From an uncultured Collinsella sp. (GTDB lineage: Bacteria; Actinomycetota; Coriobacteriia; Coriobacteriales; Coriobacteriaceae): a DNA stretch of 8,202 nucleotides. The translations under genes were made by a program, and so were the position numbers. Positions 1-6,131 of the stretch are shown here, piece by piece (the stretch's first letter is position 1; each line of letters starts with the position of its first letter). The notes under the pieces were generated by a model. It was not told the DNA's origin. It saw nothing but the letters and a program-made list of their open reading frames with translations, and did not search any database. The stretch covers positions 1 to 8,202 of the forward strand of contig CABVBR010000091.1 in the NCBI GenBank assembly GCA_902496645.1. The letters run 5' to 3'.

Positions 1-1148
1 CGCTGCTTTCCGCCGCTCAGGATGCCGATGACGAGCTTGACGACGCGGCCGATGCAGCGCAGGCGGCGACCGATGCCGCGACTGCATCTCCGTCTGCCGA
101 GAGCTTGTCTGCGGCGCAGCGCGCGCTCGCGAACGTTCAGGACAAGAAGGATGCGCTCTATGCGCGCCTCGATAAGCTTGCCGAGGCCCTTGGCTGCGAC
201 CGCGACGAGGCTATCGACCTGATTGACAAGGCCTCTAAGATCGACGCCGACAACGACGACATCCACCCGGTCAACACGACCGACAACGGTGCGGCCAAGA
301 TTGCGCAGGCCGAGAAATACGCTGTCTACCAGCTGCAGTACGACCGCGGCGACGGAAACGGCGAGGAGACGATTTCGGTCTACGGCGTCTCGCCAAGCTC
401 GCGCTACTGGAAGGGCCTCGACGTCGGCGACGGACACGTCGTCTTTGGCGGCGGCCTGCTCGACAAGTTTGGCTGGAGCGAGGGCCAGAAGGTCGAGCTT
501 CGCGACAAATACGAGGCTCGGAATTATTCCCTTGAGTACGCGGGTAAGGACTGCACTTGGGGCTCAAAGTCGGACATGAATATCTATATGAGCATCGACG
601 ACTTTAACGAGCTGTTCGGCAACGATGCCGCCTACTTTAACGGCTATGTGAGCGACGAGAAGCTCGACCTCGATGCGCGTTACTTTGCCGGCGACACCAC
701 GCCCGACGACATGCGTGCCGTGGGCGACCAGTTCATCGGCATGATGAGCAAAATGATCGGCATGATGGTCGGGCTCGCGGTGTTTATCTTCCTGCTGTTT
801 ATGTACCTGCTAACCAAGGCGGTCATCGACCATAGCGCCCGGTCGATCAGCTACATGAAGGTCTTTGGCTATCGCGATGGCGAGATCTCGCATCTGTACA
901 TCCGCTCGATCACGCTGTGCGTGGCGGCGTCGCTCGTGCTGAGCCTGCCCGTGATCATCGGCTCGCTCACGGCCATCTTCCGCTTGATGCTGCTCGCCTA
1001 CAACGGCAATATCGAGATCTATGTGCCCGCTTGGTCCATGGCGGCGTGCGTGGGCATTGGTTTTGCGACCTATCTGGTCGTGGCGCTGCTGCACACGCGC
1101 TCCATCAAGCGTGTCCCCCTGGCCGAGGCCCTCAAAGTCCAAGAGTAG
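1..1148 (+). CDS. ABC transporter permease, FtsX-like (3' part, start outside window)
   Basis: The frame is open from position 3 to the TAG at 1146-1148, so this is the C-terminal ~380 residues of a larger protein whose start lies upstream. It begins with an Ala/Asp-rich, heptad-like helical stretch (about 3-250), consistent with a coiled coil in an extracellular loop. A mixed alpha/beta extracytoplasmic domain follows. Three hydrophobic segments come next, at about 753-818 (MIGMMVGLAVFIFLLFMYLL), 905-1005 and 1030-1095. The end RSIKRVPLAEALKVQE is typical of FtsX/MacB/LolC permeases (COG0577). Known for the family: these permeases pair with an ATPase and couple ATP hydrolysis to mechanical work on envelope substrates, and many export lipids, peptides or antibiotics. 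The ATPase is not in the window, so the substrate cannot be named. The stop codon lies inside a repeat unit (see 1139-1204). Family call is firm; function is general only. Confidence 0.88.
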   Translation, partial: LLSAAQDADDELDDAADAAQAATDAATASPSAESLSAAQRALANVQDKKDALYARLDKLAEALGCDRDEAIDLIDKASKIDADNDDIHPVNTTDNGAAKIAQAEKYAVYQLQYDRGDGNGEETISVYGVSPSSRYWKGLDVGDGHVVFGGGLLDKFGWSEGQKVELRDKYEARNYSLEYAGKDCTWGSKSDMNIYMSIDDFNELFGNDAAYFNGYVSDEKLDLDARYFAGDTTPDDMRAVGDQFIGMMSKMIGMMVGLAVFIFLLFMYLLTKAVIDHSARSISYMKVFGYRDGEISHLYIRSITLCVAASLVLSLPVIIGSLTAIFRLMLLAYNGNIEIYVPAWSMAACVGIGFATYLVVALLHTRSIKRVPLAEALKVQE

Positions 1149-1204
1149 TCATTGGGGACAGGCTTAAATGACCAAGAGTGGTCATTGGGGACAGACTTAA
1201 ATGA
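1139..1204 (+). repeat. 33-bp tandem duplication overlapping the permease stop codon
   Basis: Two adjacent 33-base copies, 1139-1171 and 1172-1204, differ at only two positions (A/G at 1147 versus 1180, and G/A at 1162 versus 1195). Each carries GTCATT ... AATGAC as terminal inverted hexamers (1148-1153 with 1167-1172; 1181-1186 with 1200-1205) around a GGGGACAG core. In the first copy TAG is the permease stop; in the second the same triplet is TGG. A truncated third copy starts at 1208. Confidence 0.85.
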
Positions 1205-1213
1205 CTAGTCATC

Positions 1214-1270
1214 GGGGACAGTCTTTGCCGATTCGCCGACTCGCCGGCGAGGTTGGCAAGGACTGTCCCC
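1214..1270. repeat. Long inverted repeat (potential hairpin) inside the repeat mosaic
   Basis: Positions 1214-1229 (GGGGACAGTCTTTGCC) pair with 1255-1270 (GGCAAGGACTGTCCCC) with a single mismatch across 16 bases. The 25-base interior contains the perfect 12-base palindrome CTCGCCGGCGAG (1240-1251). The whole could fold as a nested stem in RNA or single-stranded DNA. There is no T-tract after it, so it is not a standard intrinsic terminator. It could still protect the permease mRNA 3' end or terminate weakly. Confidence 0.7.
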
Positions 1271-1379
1271 ATTTGCCGGCAGGAAAGGAACGTCCCCAGC
1301 TGCCGGGTAGCGAAAGAGTGTCCCTAACGACTAGTCGTTTAAGAACGTCCCCAACGACTAGGTGCTCCCGCTGCCGCGC

Positions 1380-1410
1380 TTGACTTTGACCCCACTCCAA
1401 TGGGTACCAT
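1380..1410 (+). promoter_or_regulatory. Weak candidate promoter for the DUF362 iron-sulfur gene
   Basis: TTGACT at 1380-1385 is a good -35 match, but the best -10 partner is TACCAT at 1405-1410 with a 19-base spacer. A second TTGACC at 1386-1391 has no well-spaced partner. A 10-base palindrome, ATAGATCTAT (1445-1454), covers the start codon region. The placement is tentative. Confidence 0.25.
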
Positions 1411-1452
1411 CTCCTATGTCTGTAACGCCATATAGACCGAGGGGATAGATCT

Positions 1453-2658
1453 ATGACCGCAACTGCACCCGCAGCACCCGCTAAGGTGTACTTCACCAAC
1501 CTGCGCACGCATGCTCGCGAGAGCCAGCTCGACAAGCTCAAGCGCCTCATCCGTCGCGCTGGCATCGAGCGGATTGACTTTGAGAACAAGTTCGTCGCCA
1601 TCAAGATTCACTTTGGCGAGCTGGGCAACCTGAGCTTTTTGCGCCCCAACTACGCCCGCGCCGTCGCGGACGTCGTGAAGGAGCTGGGCGGCAAGCCCTT
1701 CCTTACCGACTGCAACACGCTCTACGTCGGCAGCCGCAAAAATGCGCTCGAGCACATCGACACCGCCTACCAGAACGGCTTTACCCCGTATGCCACGGGC
1801 TGCCAGATCATCATCGCCGACGGCCTCAAGGGCACCGACGAGGCGCTCGTCCCGGTCGAGGGCGGCGAGTATGTGCACGAGGCCAAGATCGGCCAGGCGC
1901 TCATGGATGCCGATATCGTGATCAGCCTCACCCATTTTAAGGGCCATGAGCAGGCCGGCTTTGGCGGCGCCATGAAGAACCTGGGCATGGGCGGCGGCAG
2001 CCGCGCCGGCAAGATGGAGCAGCACGCCGCCGGCAAGCCGAGCGTCGATACCACCAACTGCGTGGGCTGCCGTGCCTGCGAGCGCATCTGCGCGCACAAC
2101 GCCATCTCGTTTGACGACACCCGCGAGCGCGAGCTTGCCAACGGCAACACCCGCACGGTTCACGTCGCCGCTATCGACCACGATCGCTGCGTGGGCTGCG
2201 GCCGCTGCATCGGCGTGTGCAACCAGGACGCCATCAAGCCCGGCTATGACGCCGCGGCCGACGTGCTCAACTACAAGATCGCCGAGTATACGAAGGCTGT
2301 TGTCGACGGACGCCCGAGCTTCCATATTTCGCTTGCCATGGATATCAGCCCCAACTGCGATTGCCATCCCGAAAACGACACGCCCATCGTCAACGATATC
2401 GGCATGTTCGCGAGCTTCGACCCGGTCGCCATCGACCAGGCCTGCGCCGATGCCGTCATGGCGTCCGAGCCGCTGCCCAACACCGAGCTCACCGATAGCG
2501 CGGCCAAGATGGAGCACAACCACGAGCATCTGGAGGGCGAGCAGGCGCACGACCCCTTCTGCATCACGCATCCCGATACCGACTGGCGCGCGTGCATCGC
2601 GCATGCCGAGAAGATCGGCCTGGGCACGAGCAAGTACGAGCTCATCGAGGTCAAATAG
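1453..2658 (+). CDS. DUF362 domain 4Fe-4S ferredoxin-type protein (COG2768-like)
   Basis: 401 residues. GAGGGGA at 1439-1445, seven bases before the ATG, supports this start. Residues ~10-200 form a DUF362-type domain, with KIHFGELGN (51-59), DCNTLY (86-91) and THFKGHEQAGFGGAMKNLG (160-178), a motif typical of the family. Two complete bacterial ferredoxin motifs follow: Cys203/206/209/213 and Cys246/249/252/256, enough for two [4Fe-4S] clusters. A further Cys-Asp-Cys-His group lies at 302-305, and a His-rich stretch MEHNHEHLEGEQAH precedes the C-terminus, which ends GTSKYELIEV as in COG2768 proteins. No signal peptide or membrane segment is seen, so it is probably cytoplasmic. The family is annotated only as an uncharacterised Fe-S protein. 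A role in electron transfer in an anaerobe is plausible but unproven. It appears to be a single-gene unit ended by the terminator at 2706-2744. Confidence 0.92.
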   Translation: MTATAPAAPAKVYFTNLRTHARESQLDKLKRLIRRAGIERIDFENKFVAIKIHFGELGNLSFLRPNYARAVADVVKELGGKPFLTDCNTLYVGSRKNALEHIDTAYQNGFTPYATGCQIIIADGLKGTDEALVPVEGGEYVHEAKIGQALMDADIVISLTHFKGHEQAGFGGAMKNLGMGGGSRAGKMEQHAAGKPSVDTTNCVGCRACERICAHNAISFDDTRERELANGNTRTVHVAAIDHDRCVGCGRCIGVCNQDAIKPGYDAAADVLNYKIAEYTKAVVDGRPSFHISLAMDISPNCDCHPENDTPIVNDIGMFASFDPVAIDQACADAVMASEPLPNTELTDSAAKMEHNHEHLEGEQAHDPFCITHPDTDWRACIAHAEKIGLGTSKYELIEVK

Positions 2659-2705
2659 CACCTAACTATTGGACAAAACAAGCGCCTCTGTGGCGTAAGT
2701 TGAGC

Positions 2706-2744
2706 AAAAGCCGCCCGCGAGCACAACGCTCACGGGCGGCTTTT
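2706..2744. terminator. Bidirectional intrinsic terminator between convergent genes
   Basis: AAAAGCCGCCCG (2706-2717) pairs perfectly with CGGGCGGCTTTT (2733-2744). After one mismatch the stem continues GAGC (2719-2722) with GCTC (2728-2731), closing a five-base ACAAC loop. The GC-rich stem has an A-tract on one side and a T-tract on the other, so it can stop transcription from both strands. It sits 47 bases after the DUF362 stop and 45 bases beyond the stop of the minus-strand hydrolase. Confidence 0.92.
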
Positions 2745-2789
2745 CGGAAGTGCTAGGGGTCAGATAGACCAGTAAACCGTACTATTTGC

Positions 2790-3755
2790 CTAAAAATTCT
2801 CGTCGAGGAAGTCGTCGACCGTGTTCCAGTAGAGCTCGGGATCAACTTGCGCGCTCTTGGCGTGGGTGGCGCCATGGATGGTGAGCTTTTGCTTGACCTT
2901 GCTGGCGCACGCGTCGTAGTTTTGGTCGAGCATGTCGTACGGCACAAAGGTGTCCTGGTCGCCGTGGATAAACAGCATGGGAACCGTCGCGTGTTTGAGT
3001 TGCTCCACACTGCTTGCCTTATGAAAGTCGTAGCCTGCGCGCACGTTGCACACCAGGTTGGCCACATCGAGCAAAGGAAAACTGGGCAGCCCAAATACAT
3101 CCTTGAGCTGCAGAGAAAACTCGTCCCAAACACTCGTATAACCACAGTCCTCGATAATGCATTTCACGTTTGCGGGCAGAGATTCCCCCGCGACGTCCAT
3201 GGCGGTTGCCGCACCCATCGACTCGCCAAAGACCAGGATGCGCGCCTCGGGGTCAGCCTGAACGATCCGCCCAATCCATGCAACGACATCGAGCCGCTCG
3301 GGCCAGCCCATGCCGATATAGTCGCCGCCGGAGCGCTCGTGGGCACGGGCGGCAGGCGCGAGCACGTTCATGCCGCGGTCATGGAATCGTTTGGCGTATC
3401 GGGCCATACCGATGGGCTCATCGGTGTATCCGTGTAGGCAGATAGCGTAATTGTGCGTGCTCTCTGGGGCGGCAAAATACCAAGCGGCAAGTTCGGTTCC
3501 GTCATCTGCGGTGAGGCTGCTGCTCTCGCGGTTCTCTTTAAACCATGCCCGCGCCTCGGTTCCCTCGGCATCCGGCTGCTCACTTTCTTTGTCGTCCTTG
3601 CCGTCCTGCATCATCTTCATGGTGTATGGCGCGCGGGGATTTAGCGCGAAGTCAAACAGAAAGTTGCCGGCAAATCCGAGCAGTGCAATGACAACCACCA
3701 GTGCAACGATGCCGGCTATCTTGAGCTTTCGATGGGAATGTGCGTTTTGAGCCAT
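2790..3755 (-). CDS. Membrane-anchored alpha/beta hydrolase (serine hydrolase)
   Basis: 321 residues, read on the minus strand from ATG at 3755-3753. AGGAGA (complement of 3763-3768) is the ribosome site, seven bases upstream. An uncleaved N-terminal anchor is predicted at residues ~12-35 (LKIAGIVALVVVIALLGFAG region), which would place the enzyme outside the cytoplasm. A charged linker (about 48-78) leads to the hydrolase fold. Visible elements are oxyanion-hole CLHGY (106-110), RAHERSGGDYIGMGW (137-151), nucleophile elbow GESMG with Ser179, HGDQDTFVP with the probable acid Asp268, and His298 in GATHAKS. The triad is complete, and length and layout fit COG1073/BEM46-like hydrolases. The substrate is unknown; esterase or peptidase-like activity on extracellular small molecules is a guess. 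The gene is monocistronic, convergent with the DUF362 gene and divergent from the hemolysin III gene. Confidence 0.9.
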   Translation of the reverse strand: MAQNAHSHRKLKIAGIVALVVVIALLGFAGNFLFDFALNPRAPYTMKMMQDGKDDKESEQPDAEGTEARAWFKENRESSSLTADDGTELAAWYFAAPESTHNYAICLHGYTDEPIGMARYAKRFHDRGMNVLAPAARAHERSGGDYIGMGWPERLDVVAWIGRIVQADPEARILVFGESMGAATAMDVAGESLPANVKCIIEDCGYTSVWDEFSLQLKDVFGLPSFPLLDVANLVCNVRAGYDFHKASSVEQLKHATVPMLFIHGDQDTFVPYDMLDQNYDACASKVKQKLTIHGATHAKSAQVDPELYWNTVDDFLDENF

Positions 3756-3804
3756 GCGGTATTCTCCTATAACATGTTAATACATCAACATTTAAAACAA
3801 GCGC

Positions 3805-3833
3805 ATTATGGATGTTCGCCGTTGACGCGTCAA
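3805..3833 (-). promoter_or_regulatory. Promoter for the alpha/beta hydrolase gene
   Basis: On the minus strand TTGACG (complement of 3828-3833) and CATAAT (complement of 3805-3810) are separated by exactly 17 bases. Each matches the consensus at five of six positions. The start point would fall near 3798, leaving a leader of about 40 bases to the ATG at 3755. Confidence 0.7.
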
Positions 3834-3834
3834 C
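3821..3834. promoter_or_regulatory. 14-bp palindrome over the hydrolase -35 box, candidate operator
   Basis: GTTGACGCGTCAAC is a perfect 14-base palindrome that contains the whole minus-strand -35 hexamer. A regulator bound here would block polymerase. A second, shorter palindrome, TAACATGTTA (3770-3779), lies in the predicted leader just upstream of the ribosome site. No regulator gene is in the window, so the operator role is inferred from position and symmetry only. Confidence 0.45.
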
Positions 3835-3876
3835 AGGCAAAGAATGGGTAAACAAAGGGTCACGTATGGTGCAAAT

Positions 3877-3906
3877 TTCGCATGTACCCAGACGCTTTGA
3901 TATAGT
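3877..3906 (+). promoter_or_regulatory. Candidate promoter for the hemolysin III gene
   Basis: TATAGT at 3901-3906 is a good -10 box. The best -35 is TTCGCA at 3877-3882 with an 18-base spacer, two mismatches from TTGACA. The leader to the ATG at 3942 would be about 30 bases. The -10 is convincing; the -35 is weak. Confidence 0.45.
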
Positions 3907-3941
3907 GTTGAGAACTCTTTACATTGGAGGATGTAACCGGC

Positions 3942-4625
3942 ATGTCCGATTCGAGCGACAGTTCTAAGCCGCGACCCAAGACCGCGGCCGTTCCACACTA
4001 CACGGTGGGCGAGGAGATCATGAACTCCGTCACCCATGGTGTCGGCTGCCTGCTGGGTATCGCGGGCCTGGTGCTCCTGATCGTATTCGCTGCCCTGCGC
4101 GGCGGAGGCCCGGCCCACATGGCCGCGGCGATTGTCTATGGCGTCAGTATCATCCTCGAATACTTGGCCTCCACGCTCTATCACGCGATTCAGCCCGCTC
4201 GCGCCAAACGCGTGTTTCGCATCATCGACCACAGCTGCATCTACCTGCTCATAGCCGGCAGCTATACCCCGTTTTGCCTCATCACACTCGCAAACGACGG
4301 CGGCCCTGCGCTGTTCTTTGCCGTGTGGGCCATCGCCATCATCGGCATCGCACTCGAGTGCTTTTTGCGCGAGCGTCAGCCGCACTGGGTAAGCGGCCTG
4401 GTCTATCTGCTGATGGGCTGGCTCGTCGTCTTTAAGCTGCCCGAGCTCGTGTCGCTGCTCAACCCCGTGGCACTTGCCCTGCTCGCTGTCGGCGGCGTGT
4501 GCTATACCGTGGGCGTGCCGTTCTATATCGCCAAAAACGTGCGCTATCTGCACAGTGTTTTCCACTTGTGGGTGCTCGCCGGCAGCATCTTCCAGTTCAT
4601 GGCGGTGATCCTCTTCGTAATCTAG
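3942..4625 (+). CDS. trhA: Hemolysin III family / PAQR-type membrane protein
   Basis: 227 residues from ATG 3942. GGAGG at 3926-3930 lies 11 bases upstream, slightly far; an in-frame TTG at 3924 overlaps that ribosome site and is therefore rejected as the start. About seven hydrophobic segments fill residues 35-227. PAQR/hemolysin III hallmarks are EEIMNSVTHG (24-33), STLYHAI with His81, IDHSCIYLLIAGSYTPF (95-111) with Asp96 and His97, and HSVFH with His204 and His208 near the C-terminus. In the PAQR superfamily the conserved His residues bind zinc in a hydrolase-like site. Despite the historical name, bacterial members such as TrhA/YqfA are linked to membrane-energy and fluidity homeostasis, and haemolysis is not implied. 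The symbol is by family resemblance. It may be co-transcribed with the CNNM/CBS gene 108 bases downstream. Confidence 0.92.
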   Translation: MSDSSDSSKPRPKTAAVPHYTVGEEIMNSVTHGVGCLLGIAGLVLLIVFAALRGGGPAHMAAAIVYGVSIILEYLASTLYHAIQPARAKRVFRIIDHSCIYLLIAGSYTPFCLITLANDGGPALFFAVWAIAIIGIALECFLRERQPHWVSGLVYLLMGWLVVFKLPELVSLLNPVALALLAVGGVCYTVGVPFYIAKNVRYLHSVFHLWVLAGSIFQFMAVILFVI

Positions 4626-4652
4626 CGACCACGCCCACGGCCCCGCTCGCAC

Positions 4653-4673
4653 GGGCAACCGGCGCAATTGCCC
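4653..4673 (+). other. Small hairpin in the spacer after the hemolysin III gene
   Basis: GGGCAA (4653-4658) pairs with TTGCCC (4668-4673) around a nine-base loop. No T-run follows, so termination is doubtful. It may mark an mRNA processing point between the two membrane-protein genes. Confidence 0.25.
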
Positions 4674-4733
4674 TATCCGTCACCTACGCTTACTACCCAA
4701 CGTCCCGAATCTTGGAGGTTCGAGAAACTCCCG

Positions 4734-6107
4734 ATGGACATAACCATCTCCCTTATTACCACGCTCGTTTTAACGCTTATCAACGGCTACTTCTCCATGT
4801 CCGAGATGGCTCTCACCACGGCTAAGCGCGCCGTGTTGGAACACGATGCCGAGGAGGGCGATAAGCGCGCCGAGCGCGCCGTCCAGCTTGCCGCCGATTC
4901 CGACCAGCTGCTCGCCACCATTCAGGTCGCCATCACGCTCGTGGGCTTCGCCTCGTCCGCCGTCGCCTCGACGAGCCTGTCCGACCCGCTCGCCACATGG
5001 CTCATGAGCTTTGGCATCGCGCCGCTTTCCGCCATCGCGCGCGGCCTGGCGCCGGTCATCATCACCGTCGCGGTCGCCTTTGTGTCCATCGTGATCGGCG
5101 AGCTCGTGCCCAAGCGCATCGGCCTTGCTAACGCCGAGGGCGTATCCAAACAGGTCGTGGGACCGCTCTCCGTGTTCCAAAAGATCGCCCGCCCGCTCGT
5201 GTGGCTGACCGGTGCCTGCTCCGACGGCCTGGCCCGCATCCTGCGCATCAAGAGCGCCGATGACCGCCAGAACGTCTCGGAGGAAGAAATCAAGTACATG
5301 GTCTCGGAGCAGGACGACCTGCTCGACGAGGAAAAGCGCATGATCCACGAGATCTTTGACCTGGGCGACACCGTTGCCCGCGAGGTCATGGTGCCGCGCG
5401 TGGACACCACCATGTGCGAGGACGACGAGACGGTCGCCGACGTGTTGTCCACCATGCGCCAGACCGGCTTCAGCCGCATCCCCGTCTATCACGAGGATCC
5501 CGACAACGTCGCGGGCATCGCGCACATCAAGGACCTGATCCAGCCCGCGCTCGACGGCAAGGGCGACCAGCCCATCGCTGGCTTTTTGCGCGATGCCACC
5601 TTTGTGCCCGACACCAAGGACATCCTGCCGCTGCTGTCCGAGATGCAGACTTCGCACGACCAGATTGTGGTCGTCGTGGACGAGTACGGCGGCACGGCCG
5701 GCATCATCACCATCGAGGACATCGTCGAGGAGATCGTCGGCGAGATCGAGGACGAGTTCGATCCCGACAACAAGTACCTCACGCGCCTCTCGCGCCGTGA
5801 GTGGCTCGTCGATGGGCGTTTTTCGTGCGATGACGCGATTGAGCTTGGTTGGCCGCTCGAGGAAAGCGATGATTATGAGACCATCGCCGGCTGGATTTTG
5901 GAGCTTTGTGACTCAGTGCCCGACATCGGAGAGGTGTTTGAGGTCGCAGGGTACAAGTTCAAGGTACAGTCGATGCGTGGCCAGCGCATCTCGCTCATTC
6001 GCGTGATTGCTCCGGCCGAAACCGATAAGAAGGATTCCGAGTCCCCGGCAGAGAAGCCGGCGGCGTCGGGTGCGGGCTCTGCGGATCCGCACGACGGCGA
6101 CGAGTAG
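4734..6107 (+). CDS. CNNM / CBS-pair / CorC_HlyC transporter-associated membrane protein
   Basis: 457 residues from ATG 4734. This start gives the usual family N-terminus, MDITISLITTLVLTLINGYF then SMSEMALTTAKR. GGAGG at 4714-4718 is 15 bases upstream, which is long, but the only upstream option is a TTG at 4668 that would add 22 unrelated residues. The CNNM (DUF21) domain covers ~1-200 with hydrophobic segments near 5-25, 62-92 and 104-122 and the GELVPKR motif (122-128). A CBS pair follows (~215-335) that includes VMVPRVDT (218-225), GFSRIPVY (245-252) and VVVVDEYGGTAGIITIEDI (312-330). The CorC_HlyC domain is at ~350-427, and a Lys/Glu/Ser/Ala-rich tail ends the protein. Related proteins act in Mg2+ or Co2+ efflux and resistance, with adenine nucleotides bound by the CBS pair. 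The ion here is not known. It heads a probable two-gene unit. Confidence 0.94.
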   Translation: MDITISLITTLVLTLINGYFSMSEMALTTAKRAVLEHDAEEGDKRAERAVQLAADSDQLLATIQVAITLVGFASSAVASTSLSDPLATWLMSFGIAPLSAIARGLAPVIITVAVAFVSIVIGELVPKRIGLANAEGVSKQVVGPLSVFQKIARPLVWLTGACSDGLARILRIKSADDRQNVSEEEIKYMVSEQDDLLDEEKRMIHEIFDLGDTVAREVMVPRVDTTMCEDDETVADVLSTMRQTGFSRIPVYHEDPDNVAGIAHIKDLIQPALDGKGDQPIAGFLRDATFVPDTKDILPLLSEMQTSHDQIVVVVDEYGGTAGIITIEDIVEEIVGEIEDEFDPDNKYLTRLSRREWLVDGRFSCDDAIELGWPLEESDDYETIAGWILELCDSVPDIGEVFEVAGYKFKVQSMRGQRISLIRVIAPAETDKKDSESPAEKPAASGAGSADPHDGDE

Positions 6108-6124
6108 GGCAAGGACGAGTAGGG
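6099..6124 (+). repeat. 15-base micro-duplication spanning the CNNM/CBS gene stop
   Basis: GACGAGTAGGG occurs at 6099-6109 and again at 6114-6124. Because the period is 15, both TAG triplets are in the same frame, giving a back-up stop. The second copy supplies the G-rich ribosome site of the next gene. Confidence 0.7.
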
Positions 6125-6131
6125 GAGAGTT

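Larger units (their letters stand above)
1139..1362. repeat. REP-like repeat mosaic with GGGGACAG cores in both orientations
   Basis: This fills most of the gene-free stretch 1149-1452. GGGGACAG occurs on the + strand at 1154-1161, 1187-1194 and 1214-1221. The opposite orientation follows at 1263-1270 (CTGTCCCC), 1290-1297 (ACGTCCCC), 1318-1325 (GTGTCCCT) and 1345-1352 (ACGTCCCC). Palindromes ATGACTAGTCAT (1201-1212) and AACGACTAGTCGTT (1326-1339) separate the cores. TCCCTAACGACTAG (1321-1334) recurs as TCCCCAACGACTAG (1348-1361). The array is head-to-head, like bacterial interspersed mosaic elements. REP elements in other bacteria are spread by RAYT (IS200-like) transposases. That this array has the same origin is inference, and no transposase gene is present. 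No convincing gene is seen here; the short open frames are chance. Confidence 0.8.

Noticed and set aside
1139..1220. Possible CRISPR-like array
   Set aside because: The units are contiguous tandem copies with no distinct unique spacers, there are only two full copies, and no cas gene is present.
1201..1383. A 60-codon plus-strand open frame in the repeat region
   Set aside because: It lies entirely within the repeat mosaic, has no ribosome site, and its translation simply reflects the repeated units.
1414..2661. A 415-codon minus-strand open frame covering the whole DUF362 gene
   Set aside because: It is the antisense shadow of a clear Fe-S protein gene. Its translation is Ala/Val/Gly/Asp-rich without recognisable domains, as expected opposite GC-rich third positions.
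3924..3941. TTG start giving a six-residue extension of the hemolysin III protein
   Set aside because: The TTG overlaps the GGAGG ribosome site itself. The ATG at 3942 has that site correctly upstream.
4668..4696. Promoter for the CNNM/CBS gene (TTGCCC with TACTAC, 17-base spacer)
   Set aside because: The -10 matches the consensus at only three of six positions and the -35 at four, and the -35 lies in a hairpin arm; no better than chance.
4668..4733. TTG start giving a 22-residue extension of the CNNM/CBS protein
   Set aside because: The extension (Pro/Ser/Arg-rich) is unlike the family, has no upstream ribosome site and contains the GGAGG that serves the ATG at 4734.
4770..5657. A 295-codon minus-strand open frame inside the CNNM/CBS gene
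   Set aside because: It is antisense to well-conserved CNNM and CBS motifs, and its product is rich in His/Asp/Gly/Ala with no domain signal.
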